From positions 124,001 through 188,000 of the forward strand of contig NZ_JAGGOL010000029.1 in assembly GCF_018614525.1 (NCBI RefSeq): 64,000 nt of DNA, read 5' to 3'. The notes under the pieces were generated by a model, which worked only from the letters and a program-made list of their open reading frames with translations, had not been told where the DNA came from and made no database searches. Below, piece after piece: positions 15,030 to 24,163 of this stretch. Positions within the stretch are counted from its first letter, which is position 1. Each line of letters begins with the position of its first letter. Source of the stretch: Streptomyces sp. ISL-11 (GTDB lineage: Bacteria > Actinomycetota > Actinomycetes > Streptomycetales > Streptomycetaceae). Both the position numbers and the translations under genes were made by a program.

Positions 15030-15935
15030 TCAGGCGGCGGACGGACGCGTGGCCGTGATCTCCCGGTAGGCCATCTCGGCGAGTTCCCGCTGGCCGTTCT
15101 TGCTGGGGTGGAACCAGTCCCACTTGCTGAGCTGTTCGCCGGTGAAGCCGTAGGTGTGGACCGAGGCGTCGTAGCGGCACAGCCTGTCCCGCCGGCAGAC
15201 GTCCTTCAGGACGGCGTTGTACTCACCGACCCGCTGGTCGACCTGGGCGCGGCGCTGCGTCGACGCCTCGTCCACGGCGTCGGAGTCGCGGAGCATGGAG
15301 GGGCAGATGCCCATCTTCCACACGGTCTTGGCGTAGCCGTTCGTCCGGCCCTCCGACCACAGGCGCTTGAGGTCCGGCACACCGGCCACGTAGATCTGGG
15401 CCTTGGGCACGGAGGCGCGCAACTCCTTGACGGAGGTCTCGAAGTCCGTACGGAAACGGTCGACCGGCGTCATGTCGGCCACGTTGGGGCGACAGGCGTC
15501 GTTGGCGCCGAGCAGGACGGTGACCAGCTGGGGCTTGTGGGCGATCGCCGATCGCATCTGGCCGGGGAGGTCGGCCATCCGGGCGCCGGTGCGCGCGTAG
15601 TTCCAGCTGCTGGTCTGCGGGGAGACCAGCAGGCGGCGGGCGAGGCTGTCGACCTCGGTGCCGGTGGCCCAGGAGACCTCAGGGCAGTCGGCGAGGACCG
15701 CGCAGGCGTCGAAGCCGCGGGTGATGGAGTCGCCGAGGGAGGCGAGCGAGGCGGGGCGAGTGTTCCACTCCGAGGCGGGGGAGGGCGCCGCGGTGTGGCT
15801 CGGTTTGGCGGCGGCCGTGGTGCCGCTGCCGCCGTCGTCACAACCCGTCACGAGCAGCGCCGCCGAGGCCGCCGTGACCATCGCCACGGTGCCTCGGACG
15901 GCGCCGCGCACCGCCCGTTTCGTCGTGCCGCGCAT
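15030..15935 (-). CDS. SGNH/GDSL hydrolase lipoprotein
   Basis: Encodes 301 residues from ATG 15935. The signal peptide ends in the lipobox LLVTGC, so Cys32 or so is probably lipidated and the enzyme sits on the outer face of the membrane, followed by a Ser/Ala/Pro-rich linker. SGNH blocks: SLASLGDSITRGFD (catalytic Ser), a Gly in WNYARTGARM, VTVLLGANDACRPN (block III Asn) and KWDWFHPSKNGQ (Asp and His). The substrate is an ester or acetyl group; the family covers lipases and polysaccharide deacetylases. Its own promoter must lie in the 325-bp gap behind it. Confidence 0.9.
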   Translation of the reverse strand: MRGTTKRAVRGAVRGTVAMVTAASAALLVTGCDDGGSGTTAAAKPSHTAAPSPASEWNTRPASLASLGDSITRGFDACAVLADCPEVSWATGTEVDSLARRLLVSPQTSSWNYARTGARMADLPGQMRSAIAHKPQLVTVLLGANDACRPNVADMTPVDRFRTDFETSVKELRASVPKAQIYVAGVPDLKRLWSEGRTNGYAKTVWKMGICPSMLRDSDAVDEASTQRRAQVDQRVGEYNAVLKDVCRRDRLCRYDASVHTYGFTGEQLSKWDWFHPSKNGQRELAEMAYREITATRPSAA

Positions 15936-16260
15936 CGCATTCCCCCATCCGGCCCATTCCTATCCGTTCCGGTCCGACGGTACGTCACCGCGGTGGTGCC
16001 GCCGCACGGTAGCTTTTCTCAGGGTCGGTTGTGCCGAACCTGGAACGGTTTCGCACTCCGGTGTCGCCGATGAAACGACAACACGTCACATCCTGTCCCT
16101 TTTCAGGAGATTTGCTCCCGATGGTGTTTACTGTTGGTAACCTCGCGAGCTGGTGCGGGAGTGGCCATTGGGGCAGAATGTCTGTTGCTGTCCCAGGCGG
16201 GACCGGTACGGGTGCGAGGCCGCTGGGGAAGGCGAACCTCGAACCGCACTGGAGGTCCCG
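15936..16260. other. Divergent intergenic region, no gene seen
   Basis: The gap separates the start of the SGNH lipoprotein (-) from that of DUF3145 (+) and must carry both promoters. Frames open here are short, lack a ribosome site or have a codon pattern unlike the neighbours. The AT-richer stretch 16080-16140 (GTGTTTACTGTTGGTAACC) is the most likely promoter area; no operator or riboswitch is recognised. Confidence 0.6.
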
Positions 16261-16755
16261 GTGACGACACGTGGAGTTCTCTACGTGCACTCCGCGCCGC
16301 GCGCGCTGTGCCCGCACGTCGAATGGGCCGTCGCGGGCGTGCTCGGTGTGCGCGTCACGCTCGACTGGATCCGACAACCCGCCTCGCCGGGCACCTGGCG
16401 TGCGGAATTCTCCTGGCAGGGCGAACCCGGCACCGCGTCCAAGCTCGCGTCCGCGCTGCGCGGCTGGCATCTGCTGCGCTTCGAGGTGACGGCGGAGCCG
16501 TGTGCGACGGCGGAGGGGGAGCGGTACAGCTCCACGCCCGAGCTGGGGATCTTCCATGCGGTGACGGGGATGCACGGGGACATTCTGATTCCGGAGGACC
16601 GGCTGCGGGCTGCGCTTGCGCGGGCGGGGCGCGGTGAGACTCAGCTGGAGGCGGAGGTGGCGAAGCTGCTGGGGAAGCCTTGGGATGACGAGCTGGAGCC
16701 GTTTCGGTATGCGGGTGAGGGGGCGCCGGTTCGGTGGCTGCACCAGGTGGTGTGA
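16261..16755 (+). CDS. DUF3145 protein
   Basis: Encodes 164 residues from GTG 16261, with a perfect GGAGG at 16251. Sequence features of the family: TTRGVLYVHSAPRALCPHVEWAV, LDWIRQPASPGTWRAEFSWQG, and W-D-x-E-L-E-P-F-R-Y near the end. The family is confined to actinobacteria, cytosolic, and of unknown function. In Streptomyces it lies near the fab operon, as here, which may reflect position only. Confidence 0.88.
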   Translation: MTTRGVLYVHSAPRALCPHVEWAVAGVLGVRVTLDWIRQPASPGTWRAEFSWQGEPGTASKLASALRGWHLLRFEVTAEPCATAEGERYSSTPELGIFHAVTGMHGDILIPEDRLRAALARAGRGETQLEAEVAKLLGKPWDDELEPFRYAGEGAPVRWLHQVV

Positions 16756-16766
16756 GTTGCTGTACC

Positions 16767-16870
16767 TGTCGGGGCTCCGCCCCGGACCCCGGTCCTCAAT
16801 CGCCGGACGGGCTTGATTTGCCTGGGCCCGGTCCTCAATGCCGGGCGGGTTTGATTTGCCTGGGCGGGCT
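16767..16870. repeat. Copy of the dispersed intergenic repeat
   Basis: GGGGCTCCGCCCCGGACCCC is followed by GGTCCTCAATCGCCGGACGG and then a decayed second copy (GGTCCTCAATGCCGGGCGGG). It lies just after the DUF3145 stop. GGGGCTCCGCCCC folds into a small hairpin and may end the DUF3145 transcript. Confidence 0.7.
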
Positions 16871-16927
16871 CGATATGTGTCCGCCTTGATTTGCCCTGGA
16901 GTGCGCTTCAACGTCTAGCTTCGGGCC

Positions 16928-17806
16928 ATGACTGACAGCGCCAACATCACCGTAGCCGTCCTCGGTACCGGCATCATGGGTGCGCCCATGGCTCGGCACC
17001 TCGCTCGTGCCGGGCTGGACGTGCGGGCCTGGAATCGCACCCGCGAGAAGGCCGAGCCGCTTGCCTCCGATGGAGTGCGGGTCGTCGGGTCGCCCGCCGA
17101 TGCCGTGCGGGACGCCGACGTCGTGCTCACCATGCTGTACGACGGGCCGGCCGTGCTGGAGGCGATGGAGGCCGCCGTGCCCGCGCTGCGAGCCGGCACC
17201 GTCTGGGCGCAGTCGACCACCGCGGGGCTGGACGGGTTGGAGGAGCTCGACGCGTTCGCCCGTGAGCACGGGCTCGTTCTGGTCGACTCGCCCGTGCTCG
17301 GGACGAAGCAGCCCGCCGAGGAGGGGAAGCTCACCGTCCTGGCCGCCGGGCCCGACCGGGTCCGTGCCGTGCTCGCGCCCGTCTTCGACGCCATCGGCGG
17401 CCGGACGGTGTGGGTGGGGACGGAGAACGGCGCGGCCACCCGGCTCAAGCTCGTCATCAACAGCTGGGTGCTCACCGTCACCCACGGCACCGCCGAGGCG
17501 CTCGCGCTCGCCAAGGGCCTCGGCGTGGACCCGGCCGGCTTCCTCGACGCGGTCGAGGGCGGGCCGCTGGACATGGGCTATCTGCGGGCCAAGGCGCGGC
17601 TGATCCTCGACGATGCCCTCACCCCGCCCAGCTTCGCCACCGAGACGGCCGAGAAGGACGCCCGGCTGATCGTCGAGGCGGGCGAGCGGGCCGGGGTGCG
17701 GCTGGACGTCGCGGCCGCGGGCGCCGAGCGCTTCCGCCGGGCCGCCGAGCGGGGCCACGGGCGGGAGGACATGGCGGCCTCGTACTTCGCCAGCTTCGAC
17801 GACTGA
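16928..17806 (+). CDS. NAD(P)-dependent beta-hydroxyacid dehydrogenase-like protein
   Basis: Encodes 292 residues from ATG 16928. The Rossmann signature VAVLGTGIMGAPMARHLARAG is at the N-terminus, then VLTMLYDGPAVLEAM, VDSPVLGTKQPAEEGKLTVL (the substrate-binding motif of the 6-phosphogluconate/3-hydroxyisobutyrate group) and RLKLVINSW with the catalytic Lys. The C-terminal all-alpha domain ends with GREDMAASYF, typical of the family, which includes hydroxyisobutyrate, tartronate semialdehyde and glyoxylate reductases and imine reductases. No neighbour fixes the substrate. Confidence 0.9.
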   Translation: MTDSANITVAVLGTGIMGAPMARHLARAGLDVRAWNRTREKAEPLASDGVRVVGSPADAVRDADVVLTMLYDGPAVLEAMEAAVPALRAGTVWAQSTTAGLDGLEELDAFAREHGLVLVDSPVLGTKQPAEEGKLTVLAAGPDRVRAVLAPVFDAIGGRTVWVGTENGAATRLKLVINSWVLTVTHGTAEALALAKGLGVDPAGFLDAVEGGPLDMGYLRAKARLILDDALTPPSFATETAEKDARLIVEAGERAGVRLDVAAAGAERFRRAAERGHGREDMAASYFASFDD

Positions 17807-17842
17807 CGAGGCTGACGAGGACGAGGTCGACCCGCGAGCGGG

Positions 17843-18952
17843 TCAGGATGCCGGGATCGGGTCCGACAGCTGCTCGCTGATGAACTGGATCGGGCCCTGG
17901 CCCATGCTCGGGACGTACGTGGCGGCGTCGTGCTTGCCGCCCGGTATCTCCTTGACCGTGGTGTGCACCGGCCCGGTCCCGTACTGCGCCACGAACTTCT
18001 TGACCCCCTCGATGGTGATGGGGTCCTCGCGCGTGCCGTACTGGAAGGCGATGTAGACGTCGGGGCCCTTGCGGGCGATCAGGTCCTTCGCCAGCAGCTT
18101 CGGGTCGTTCTCGTCCCGCTCCTTGGGGTGGCCCTTCCACAGCGGGGAGTCCGGGTAGAAGTCCGGGCCGGAGGCTATCGCGGCCTTGAACTGGTCCGGG
18201 TGCTTCAGGACGGCCTTCATGCCGGCGAAGCCGCCGGAGGAGGAGCCCATGAAGGCCCAGCCGTCGCGCGACTTGATCGTGCGGAAGTTGGCCTTCATCA
18301 GGTCCGGGACGTCCTCGGTCAGCCAGGTGCCCATCTTCGGCTGGCCCGGTATGTCACTGCCGTCCCAGTACGTGCCGTTGTTCTTGGGGTTCAGGATCGG
18401 CATGGCCAGGAGGAACGGCTTGCTCTTGCCCTCGGCGTACCACTTGGAGATCGAGGACTGGAGCTTGAGGTTGGTGCCCATCCAGTAGTTGTTCGGGAAA
18501 CCGGGGCCACCGGGCAGGGCGATCAGGACCGGGAAGCCGTGCTTGTCGAACTTCGGGTTGGTGTACTCCCTGGGTGCCCATACCCAGACCTTGCCGGTGA
18601 AACCGGACTTCTTGCCCTCCAGGGTGGTTTCGGCGATGTGCGTGCCGTCGCCCAGGGTCTCGGAGTTCTTGAAGTCGGCGACCGGGCCGGTCGGCATGAG
18701 GACCTTGGAGTCCGGGGCCGGGGCACCGTTCGCCCCGCCGGCCTGACCGCCGGAGCCACCGGCGGCCTGGTCCTGGCCGAAGCTCACCGGCTTGCCCTTG
18801 TCGGAGAACGGGCCGATCTTCAGGTAGTTCAGGACGCCGGCGGTTATCAGCCCGAGCACGGCTATGGACGCCACCGTGAGGGTCCATCGTTTGGCACGAC
18901 GCGCACGCACGTGCCCCTGGGACCGGTACGTCCCGCTGTTCGCTTGTGTCAT
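17843..18952 (-). CDS. Membrane-anchored esterase (esterase D / mycolyltransferase-like fold)
   Basis: Encodes 369 residues from ATG 18952 with GGAG upstream. A short basic N-terminus (RARRAKRW) is followed by one membrane segment, TLTVASIAVLGLITAGVLNYL, then a Gly/Ala-rich linker, so the catalytic part is outside. The alpha/beta-hydrolase domain has PVLIALPGGPGFPNNY, WAFMGSSSGGFAGMKA with the nucleophile elbow G-S-S-S-G, and IPGGKHDAATYV with the likely catalytic His. Esterase-D-like and antigen-85-like proteins share this plan. It lies downstream of fabF but behind a terminator, so it has its own promoter. Confidence 0.88.
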   Translation of the reverse strand: MTQANSGTYRSQGHVRARRAKRWTLTVASIAVLGLITAGVLNYLKIGPFSDKGKPVSFGQDQAAGGSGGQAGGANGAPAPDSKVLMPTGPVADFKNSETLGDGTHIAETTLEGKKSGFTGKVWVWAPREYTNPKFDKHGFPVLIALPGGPGFPNNYWMGTNLKLQSSISKWYAEGKSKPFLLAMPILNPKNNGTYWDGSDIPGQPKMGTWLTEDVPDLMKANFRTIKSRDGWAFMGSSSGGFAGMKAVLKHPDQFKAAIASGPDFYPDSPLWKGHPKERDENDPKLLAKDLIARKGPDVYIAFQYGTREDPITIEGVKKFVAQYGTGPVHTTVKEIPGGKHDAATYVPSMGQGPIQFISEQLSDPIPAS

Positions 18953-19080
18953 CACGTCGCTCCGGACATTGATCGCGCTGTCCCGAAGGACATGACCGTC
19001 TGGTTCCGCCCTTGTGGAGGGCCAAAGGTGCCGCCGGGGTTCCGCACCCCGGCTATGATCTGCGCCGCTCACGCAAAAGC

Positions 19081-19121
19081 GTCGGCCCCCACGACCCCGG
19101 ACCGGGATCGTGAAGGCCGAC
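19081..19121 (-). terminator. Terminator of the fab operon
   Basis: Imperfect hairpin just after the fabF stop: GTCGGCC-cc-CACGA-c-CCCGG pairs with CCGGG-a-TCGTG-aa-GGCCGAC. It fits the 3' end of the leftward fab transcript. Confidence 0.7.
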
Positions 19122-19139
19122 GTCCGCGCAGGAGCGGGA

Positions 19140-20399
19140 TCAGACCGAACGGAGGGCGAGCACCACGTTGTGGCCGCCGAATCCGAAGGAGTTGTTGATC
19201 GCCGCGATGGGACCCTCCGGCAGCGGACGGGCCTCGCGGACGATGTCCGCGTCGATGTCCTCGTCCAGCTCGTCGATGTTGATGGTCGGCGGAGCCATGC
19301 GGTGGTACAGGGCGAGCACGGTCGCGACCGTCTCGATGCCGCCGGCGCCACCGAGCAGGTGACCGGTCATCGACTTGGTCGCGGAGACCGCGACGTGGTC
19401 GAGGTCGTCGCCGAGGACCTTGCGCAGCGCCTTGATCTCGGCCGCGTCACCCTGCGGGGTGGAGGTGGCGTGCGCGTTGAGGTGCACGACCTCCGACGGC
19501 TTGAGGTCGGTGGAGTCCAGCAGGTTCTGCAGGGCGGCGGCGATGCCGCGGCCCGTCGGCTCCGGCTGCGCGATGTGGTGGCTGTCCGCGGACAGGCCCT
19601 GGCCCAGCACCTCGCAGTAGACCCGGGCACCACGCGCGGCGGCGTGCTCGGCCGACTCCAGGATCACGACGCCGGCGCCCTCACCGAGGACGAAACCGTC
19701 ACGGCCCTTGTCGTACGGGCGCGACGCCTTCTCCGGCTCGTCGTTGTTCTTCGACATCGCCATCATGTTGGCGAAGGCCACGATGGGCAGCGGGTGGATG
19801 GCCGCCTCGGTACCGCCGGCGACGACCACGTCGGCACGGCCGGTGCGGATCATCTCGACGGCGTAGCCGATCGCCTCGGCACCGGACGCGCAGGCGCTGA
19901 CCGGGGTGTGGACACCGGCCTGGGCGCCCACCTCCAGGCCCACGTTGGCGGACGGGCTGTTGGGCATCAGCATCGGCACGGTGTGCGGCGAGACTCGGCG
20001 GACGCCCTTGTCCTTGAGCACGTCGTACTGGTCGAGCAGGGTGGTCACACCGCCGATGCCGGAGGCGATGACCGTGCCCAGACGCTCGGGGGCGATGGCC
20101 GGGTCCTCGCCGGCCTTGGCGGTGTAACCCGCGTCGGCCCACGCCTCACGGGCCGCGATCAGCGCGAGCTGCGCCGAGCGGTCCAGCTTGCGGGTGAGCG
20201 GGCGGGGAAGGACGTCCTCGGGGTCCACGGCCGCGCGGGCGGCGATGCGGACGGGCAGGTCGGCGAAGCGCTCGCCCTCCAGGGGCTTGACGCCGGAACG
20301 GCCGGCGAGCATGGCTTCCCAGGTCGAAGCGCTGTCGCCACCCAGCGGTGTGGTTGCGCCGATACCGGTGACGACCACGGTGCGATTGGTCGGGTTCAC
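19140..20399 (-). CDS. fabF: Beta-ketoacyl-ACP synthase II
   Basis: Encodes 419 residues from a GTG with GGAG upstream. It condenses malonyl-ACP with acyl-ACP in each elongation round of type II fatty acid synthesis. Thiolase-fold motifs and the Cys-His-His triad are clear: PVSACASGAEAIGYAV (Cys near 170), LNAHATSTPQGDAAE (His near 310) and NNSFGFGGHNVVLAL (His near 345), plus KSMTGHLLGGAGGIE. It is the last gene of the operon fabD-fabH-acpP-fabF, with 67 bp to acpP. Confidence 0.97.
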   Translation of the reverse strand: MNPTNRTVVVTGIGATTPLGGDSASTWEAMLAGRSGVKPLEGERFADLPVRIAARAAVDPEDVLPRPLTRKLDRSAQLALIAAREAWADAGYTAKAGEDPAIAPERLGTVIASGIGGVTTLLDQYDVLKDKGVRRVSPHTVPMLMPNSPSANVGLEVGAQAGVHTPVSACASGAEAIGYAVEMIRTGRADVVVAGGTEAAIHPLPIVAFANMMAMSKNNDEPEKASRPYDKGRDGFVLGEGAGVVILESAEHAAARGARVYCEVLGQGLSADSHHIAQPEPTGRGIAAALQNLLDSTDLKPSEVVHLNAHATSTPQGDAAEIKALRKVLGDDLDHVAVSATKSMTGHLLGGAGGIETVATVLALYHRMAPPTINIDELDEDIDADIVREARPLPEGPIAAINNSFGFGGHNVVLALRSV

Positions 20400-20466
20400 A
20401 GGAATTCTGTCTCCACGATTAGAGGTGCTGGAACCGCCACCGCTGGGGTGGCGACAAACGCTGTGA

Positions 20467-20715
20467 TCAGCTCTGGTGCTTGAGGATGTAGTCGGCAGCG
20501 TCGCCGACCGTCTTCAGGTGCTTGACGTCCTCGTCCGGGATCTTGACGTCGAAGCGCTCTTCGGCGGCGACGACGACCTCGACCATGGACAGCGAGTCGA
20601 CGTCCAGGTCGTCGGTGAAGGACTTGTCCAGCTGGACGTCCTCGACGGGGATACCGGCGATCTCGTTGACGATCTCGGCGAGGCCCTTGAGGATCTCTTC
20701 CTGAGTGGCGGCCAT
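20467..20715 (-). CDS. acpP: Acyl carrier protein
   Basis: Encodes 82 residues from ATG 20715 with AAGGAG upstream. An acidic four-helix protein with the phosphopantetheine site DLDVDSLSMVEVV (Ser near 41). It carries the growing acyl chain between fab enzymes and takes its arm from an AcpS-type transferase encoded elsewhere. It lies between fabH and fabF, the known Streptomyces order. Confidence 0.97.
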   Translation of the reverse strand: MAATQEEILKGLAEIVNEIAGIPVEDVQLDKSFTDDLDVDSLSMVEVVVAAEERFDVKIPDEDVKHLKTVGDAADYILKHQS

Positions 20716-20818
20716 TGTGGCGCTCCTTCGTTCTGTGCGGTGGGACTGCGTGGTGTGGAACTGGCTGTTGCGGCGGGTCCCGCGCGGCACGGCCTGGGCC
20801 GGGCAGCGCGGATCTCGC

Positions 20819-21865
20819 CTAGGGGAGGGTAACGACCGTCGCGGCGTACACGAGACCCGCCCCGAAACCGATGACGAGGGCGGTGTCCCCGCTCTTCGCC
20901 GCCCCGGTGGCCAGAAGTCGCTCCATGGCCAGCGGGATGGAGGCGGCGGACGTGTTGCCCGTGGTCTCCACATCGCGGGCCACCGTGACGGTCTCCGGCA
21001 GCTTGAGGGTCTTCACCATCGAATCGATGATCCGCATGTTCGCCTGGTGCGGGATGAAGACGTCCAGGTCCTCGGGGCTGACCCCGGCGTCGTCCAGCGC
21101 CTGCTGGGCGACCTTCGCCATCTCGAAGACGGCCCAGCGGAACACCGCCTGGCCCTCCTGGGTGATGGCGGGGTACCGGATCTCGTCGGCCGACAGCCGG
21201 ACCTCGGGGCCCTGGCCGCCGGGGACGGGAGTGGTGCGGTAGACGTCCCAGGCGTGGGTCTGCTTGATCGTGTGGGACTTGTCGCCCTCGGAACCCCAGA
21301 CCGTCGGGCCGATCGCCGGCTCCTTCGACGGACCGACGACCACGGCGCCCGCGCCGTCGCCGAACAGGAAGGCCGTCGCGCGGTCCTCCAGATCCGTCAG
21401 GTCCGACAACCGCTCCACGCCGATGACCAGGACATATTCGGCCGATCCCTCGACCACCATGCCCTTGGCCAGCGTGAGGCCGTAGCCGAAGCCCGCGCAG
21501 CCCGCGGAGATGTCGAACGCGGCGGGCTTGCCCGCGCCGATCTTGTACGCGATCTCGGTGGCGATCGCCGGGGTCTGCTTGAAGTGCGACACCGTCGAGA
21601 CGATGACGCCGCCGATCTGCTCGGGCGTGATCCCCGCGTCGGCGATGGCCTTGCCGGACGCCTCGACCGACATCGCCGACACCGTCTCGTCCGGGCTCGC
21701 CCAGTGCCGCGTGGCGATGCCCGAGCGGGAACGGATCCACTCGTCGGACGACTCGATGTGCTTGAGGATCTCCTCGTTCGGGACGACCCGTGTGGGGCGG
21801 TAGCCGCCCACACCGAGGATGCGCGCGTAGGGGGCGCCCTTGCTGGGCTTGATCTTCGCGGTCAT
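20819..21865 (-). CDS. fabH: Beta-ketoacyl-ACP synthase III
   Basis: Encodes 348 residues from ATG 21865. It starts chain synthesis by condensing an acyl-CoA with malonyl-ACP; in Streptomyces the starter is often branched. Catalytic residues: Cys in DISAGCAGFGYGL (near 122), His in FIPHQANMRIID (near 265) and Asn in TTGNTSAASIPLA (near 295). It ends with GFGAGLVYAATVV. Only 14 bp separate it from fabD. The starter preference cannot be read from these motifs. Confidence 0.96.
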   Translation of the reverse strand: MTAKIKPSKGAPYARILGVGGYRPTRVVPNEEILKHIESSDEWIRSRSGIATRHWASPDETVSAMSVEASGKAIADAGITPEQIGGVIVSTVSHFKQTPAIATEIAYKIGAGKPAAFDISAGCAGFGYGLTLAKGMVVEGSAEYVLVIGVERLSDLTDLEDRATAFLFGDGAGAVVVGPSKEPAIGPTVWGSEGDKSHTIKQTHAWDVYRTTPVPGGQGPEVRLSADEIRYPAITQEGQAVFRWAVFEMAKVAQQALDDAGVSPEDLDVFIPHQANMRIIDSMVKTLKLPETVTVARDVETTGNTSAASIPLAMERLLATGAAKSGDTALVIGFGAGLVYAATVVTLP

Positions 21866-21879
21866 GCTCTCGGGGCTCC

Positions 21880-22839
21880 TTATTCGGCCGGGGTCGCGGC
21901 GTCGGGGGCGTACTCGGCGACCAGGGCGCGCGCCGCGTCGAGGTCGTCCGGGGTCTTGAGCGCGAGAGTCCGAACGCCCGGCAGGGCGCGCTTGGCGAGG
22001 CCCACCAGGGTGCCGCCCGGCGCGAGCTCGATCATCGCGGTGACGCCCTGGGCCTTGAACGTCTCCATGCACAGGTCCCAGCGGACCGGGTTCGCCACCT
22101 GGCCGACCAGCCGGCGTACGACGTCCTCGCCCGAGGCGACGACCGCGCCGTCCTTGTTCGAGACGTAGCGGGTGCGCGGATCGGCCGGGGCCAGCTCGCG
22201 CACGGCCGACTCCAGCGCCGCCACGGCCGGGGCCATGTGGTGCGTGTGGAACGCGCCCGCGACCTTCAGCGGGACGACCCGCCGGGTGCCCTCGGGCTTG
22301 TCCTCGGCCAGCGCGGCCAGCTGCTCGGCGGTGCCCGCCGCCACGATCTGGCCCGCGCCGTTGACGTTCGCCGGGGTCAGACCGAGCTTCTCCAGATGCG
22401 GCAGGACCACGTCGGGCTCGCCGCCCAGCAGTGCCGCCATACCGGTCTCGGTGACCGCCGCCGCCTCGGCCATGGCCAGGCCGCGCTTGCGTACGAGCTC
22501 CAGTGCGGCCCGCTCGGGCAGCACACCGGTCAGGGCGGCCGCGGCGAGCTCGCCGACGCTGTGGCCGGCGGCCGCGCCGACGTGGCGGTCGAGGTCATCG
22601 GCCGTCGCGAAGAGCTGCCGCGCCGAGAGCAGCGCGGAGGCCACCAGCAGCGGCTGGGCCACGGCGGTGTCGCGGATCTCGTCCGCGTCGGCGTTCGTGC
22701 CGTAGTGGACCAGGTCCAGGTCGATGGCGGCCGACCACTCCGCGAGGCGTCCGGTGACGCCGGGGAGGTCGAGCCAGGGGGTCAGGAAGCCGGGCGTCTG
22801 AGCGCCCTGGCCGGGAGCGACGAGTACGAGCACCCTCAC
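21880..22839 (-). CDS. fabD: Malonyl-CoA:ACP transacylase
   Basis: Encodes 319 residues from a GTG (start MRVLVLVAPGQGAQTPG). It loads malonyl groups onto ACP. The nucleophile Ser is in AAGHSVGELAAAA (near 93), with VAGAFHTHHMAPA carrying the catalytic His and GQIVAAGT before it. It is the first gene of the fab operon and lies 83 bp after fasR, which regulates it in S. coelicolor. Confidence 0.96.
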   Translation of the reverse strand: MRVLVLVAPGQGAQTPGFLTPWLDLPGVTGRLAEWSAAIDLDLVHYGTNADADEIRDTAVAQPLLVASALLSARQLFATADDLDRHVGAAAGHSVGELAAAALTGVLPERAALELVRKRGLAMAEAAAVTETGMAALLGGEPDVVLPHLEKLGLTPANVNGAGQIVAAGTAEQLAALAEDKPEGTRRVVPLKVAGAFHTHHMAPAVAALESAVRELAPADPRTRYVSNKDGAVVASGEDVVRRLVGQVANPVRWDLCMETFKAQGVTAMIELAPGGTLVGLAKRALPGVRTLALKTPDDLDAARALVAEYAPDAATPAE

Positions 22840-22922
22840 ACTCTCTCTCGTGGACGGCCTCGGCCACCCGTGGGGACAGGGACCAAGAACCGTCAGGGGA
22901 ATTGTTGATGTTCGACAAAAGG
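22840..22922 (-). promoter_or_regulatory. fabD operon promoter and probable FasR site
   Basis: These 83 bp between the fasR stop and the fabD start hold an AT-rich stretch (GGAATTGTTGATGTTCGAC, 22898-22916) that stands out from the local composition. In S. coelicolor FasR binds before fabD and activates it; by position the site should be here. The exact bases bound are not deduced. Confidence 0.55.
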
Positions 22923-24107
22923 CTAGATCCGCGACTCCGCGTCGGCCAGACGGCCCAGGATGAGCGCGATGCGCAGCGTGAAGGCCGAACGTACGTCGGA
23001 GGGTGACCAGCCGGTGACGTCCGTCACACGTCGGAGGCGGTATCTCACGGTGTTCGGGTGGACGAACAGCATCCGCGCCGCACCTTCCAGGCTACTGGCC
23101 TGCTCCAGATACACGCTCAGGGTTTCCAGCAGAGCCGAGCCCGCTTCCTCCAGCGGTCTGTAGATCTCCTCCACCAACTGCTCACGCGCGGTGACGTCAC
23201 CGGCCATCGCGCGCTCCGGAAGAAGATCGTCCGCGAGGACCGGACGAGGTGCGTCCGGCCACGCCGCGCACGCCTTCAGACCCGCCGCCGCGGCCTGCGC
23301 GGAACGCGTCGCCGCCAGCAGGTCCGACACCACCGGACCGGCCACCACGGGACCGGCCGCGAACGGCCCGATCAGGGCTTTCGCCGTCTGGAGCGGATTG
23401 TCCGAGCCGCCCGCGATCACCACCAGGCGGTCCCCGAGCACACCCGTCAGCACCTGGAGCTTGGCGTGCCGCGAGGCCCGCCGGATGGCCTCGACGGTCA
23501 GCTCGCTGTCCCCGTTCGGGGCGGTCCCCAGCACCACCGAGACGTGCGCGGGCGAATTCCAGCCCAGCGCGGCCGCCCGGGACAGCGCGCCCTCGTCGGC
23601 CTCGCCGGACAGCACGGCGTTGACCACCAGCGACTCCAGCCGGGCGTCCCACGCGCCGCGCGCCTCGGCGGCCTGCGCGTACACCTGAGCGGTGGCGAAG
23701 GCGATCTCCCGCGCGTAGACGAGCAGCGCCTCGCGCAGCACCGACTCGTCGCCGGGCGCGGCCACCTCGTCGATCGCCGACTCCATGACCTCGATGGTGG
23801 TACGGACCATCTCGACCGTCTGGCGCAGCGTGATCGCCCGGGTCAGCTCCCTGGGGGCCGTGCCGAAGACGTCCGTACTGATCGCCTGCGGTGTCTCCGG
23901 ATGCCGGAACCACTCGGTGAAGGCCGCGATACCGGCCTGGGCGACCAGCCCGATCCAGGAGCGGTTCTCCGGGGGCATCGCCCGGTACCACGGCAGCTGG
24001 GCATCCATCCGGGCGATGGCGGCGGCGGCCAGAGTTCCGGACGACTTCTCCAGGCGGCGCAGGGTGGCACTGTGAGGATGCGGGGTGTTAGCGGCGGGTT
24101 CAGGCAC
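22923..24107 (-). CDS. fasR: FasR, PucR/CdaR-type activator of fatty acid synthesis
   Basis: Encodes 394 residues from a GTG at 24107. The N-terminal two thirds form the conserved regulatory part (ITLRQTVEMVRTTIEVMESA, a GGDEF-like fold region with VVLGTAPNGDSELT). The C-terminal PucR-type helix-turn-helix reads SSLEGAARMLFVHPNTVRYR, then LRRVTDVTGWSPSDVRSAFT. In S. coelicolor FasR sits immediately before fabD on the same strand and activates the fab operon; the position and order are the same here. Confidence 0.92.
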   Translation of the reverse strand: MPEPAANTPHPHSATLRRLEKSSGTLAAAAIARMDAQLPWYRAMPPENRSWIGLVAQAGIAAFTEWFRHPETPQAISTDVFGTAPRELTRAITLRQTVEMVRTTIEVMESAIDEVAAPGDESVLREALLVYAREIAFATAQVYAQAAEARGAWDARLESLVVNAVLSGEADEGALSRAAALGWNSPAHVSVVLGTAPNGDSELTVEAIRRASRHAKLQVLTGVLGDRLVVIAGGSDNPLQTAKALIGPFAAGPVVAGPVVSDLLAATRSAQAAAAGLKACAAWPDAPRPVLADDLLPERAMAGDVTAREQLVEEIYRPLEEAGSALLETLSVYLEQASSLEGAARMLFVHPNTVRYRLRRVTDVTGWSPSDVRSAFTLRIALILGRLADAESRI

Positions 24108-24163
24108 GGCACAAGCCTGCCTTATTCGGCTCCGGTGCGGGGCCGCCGGGCTACCGTAGGCCG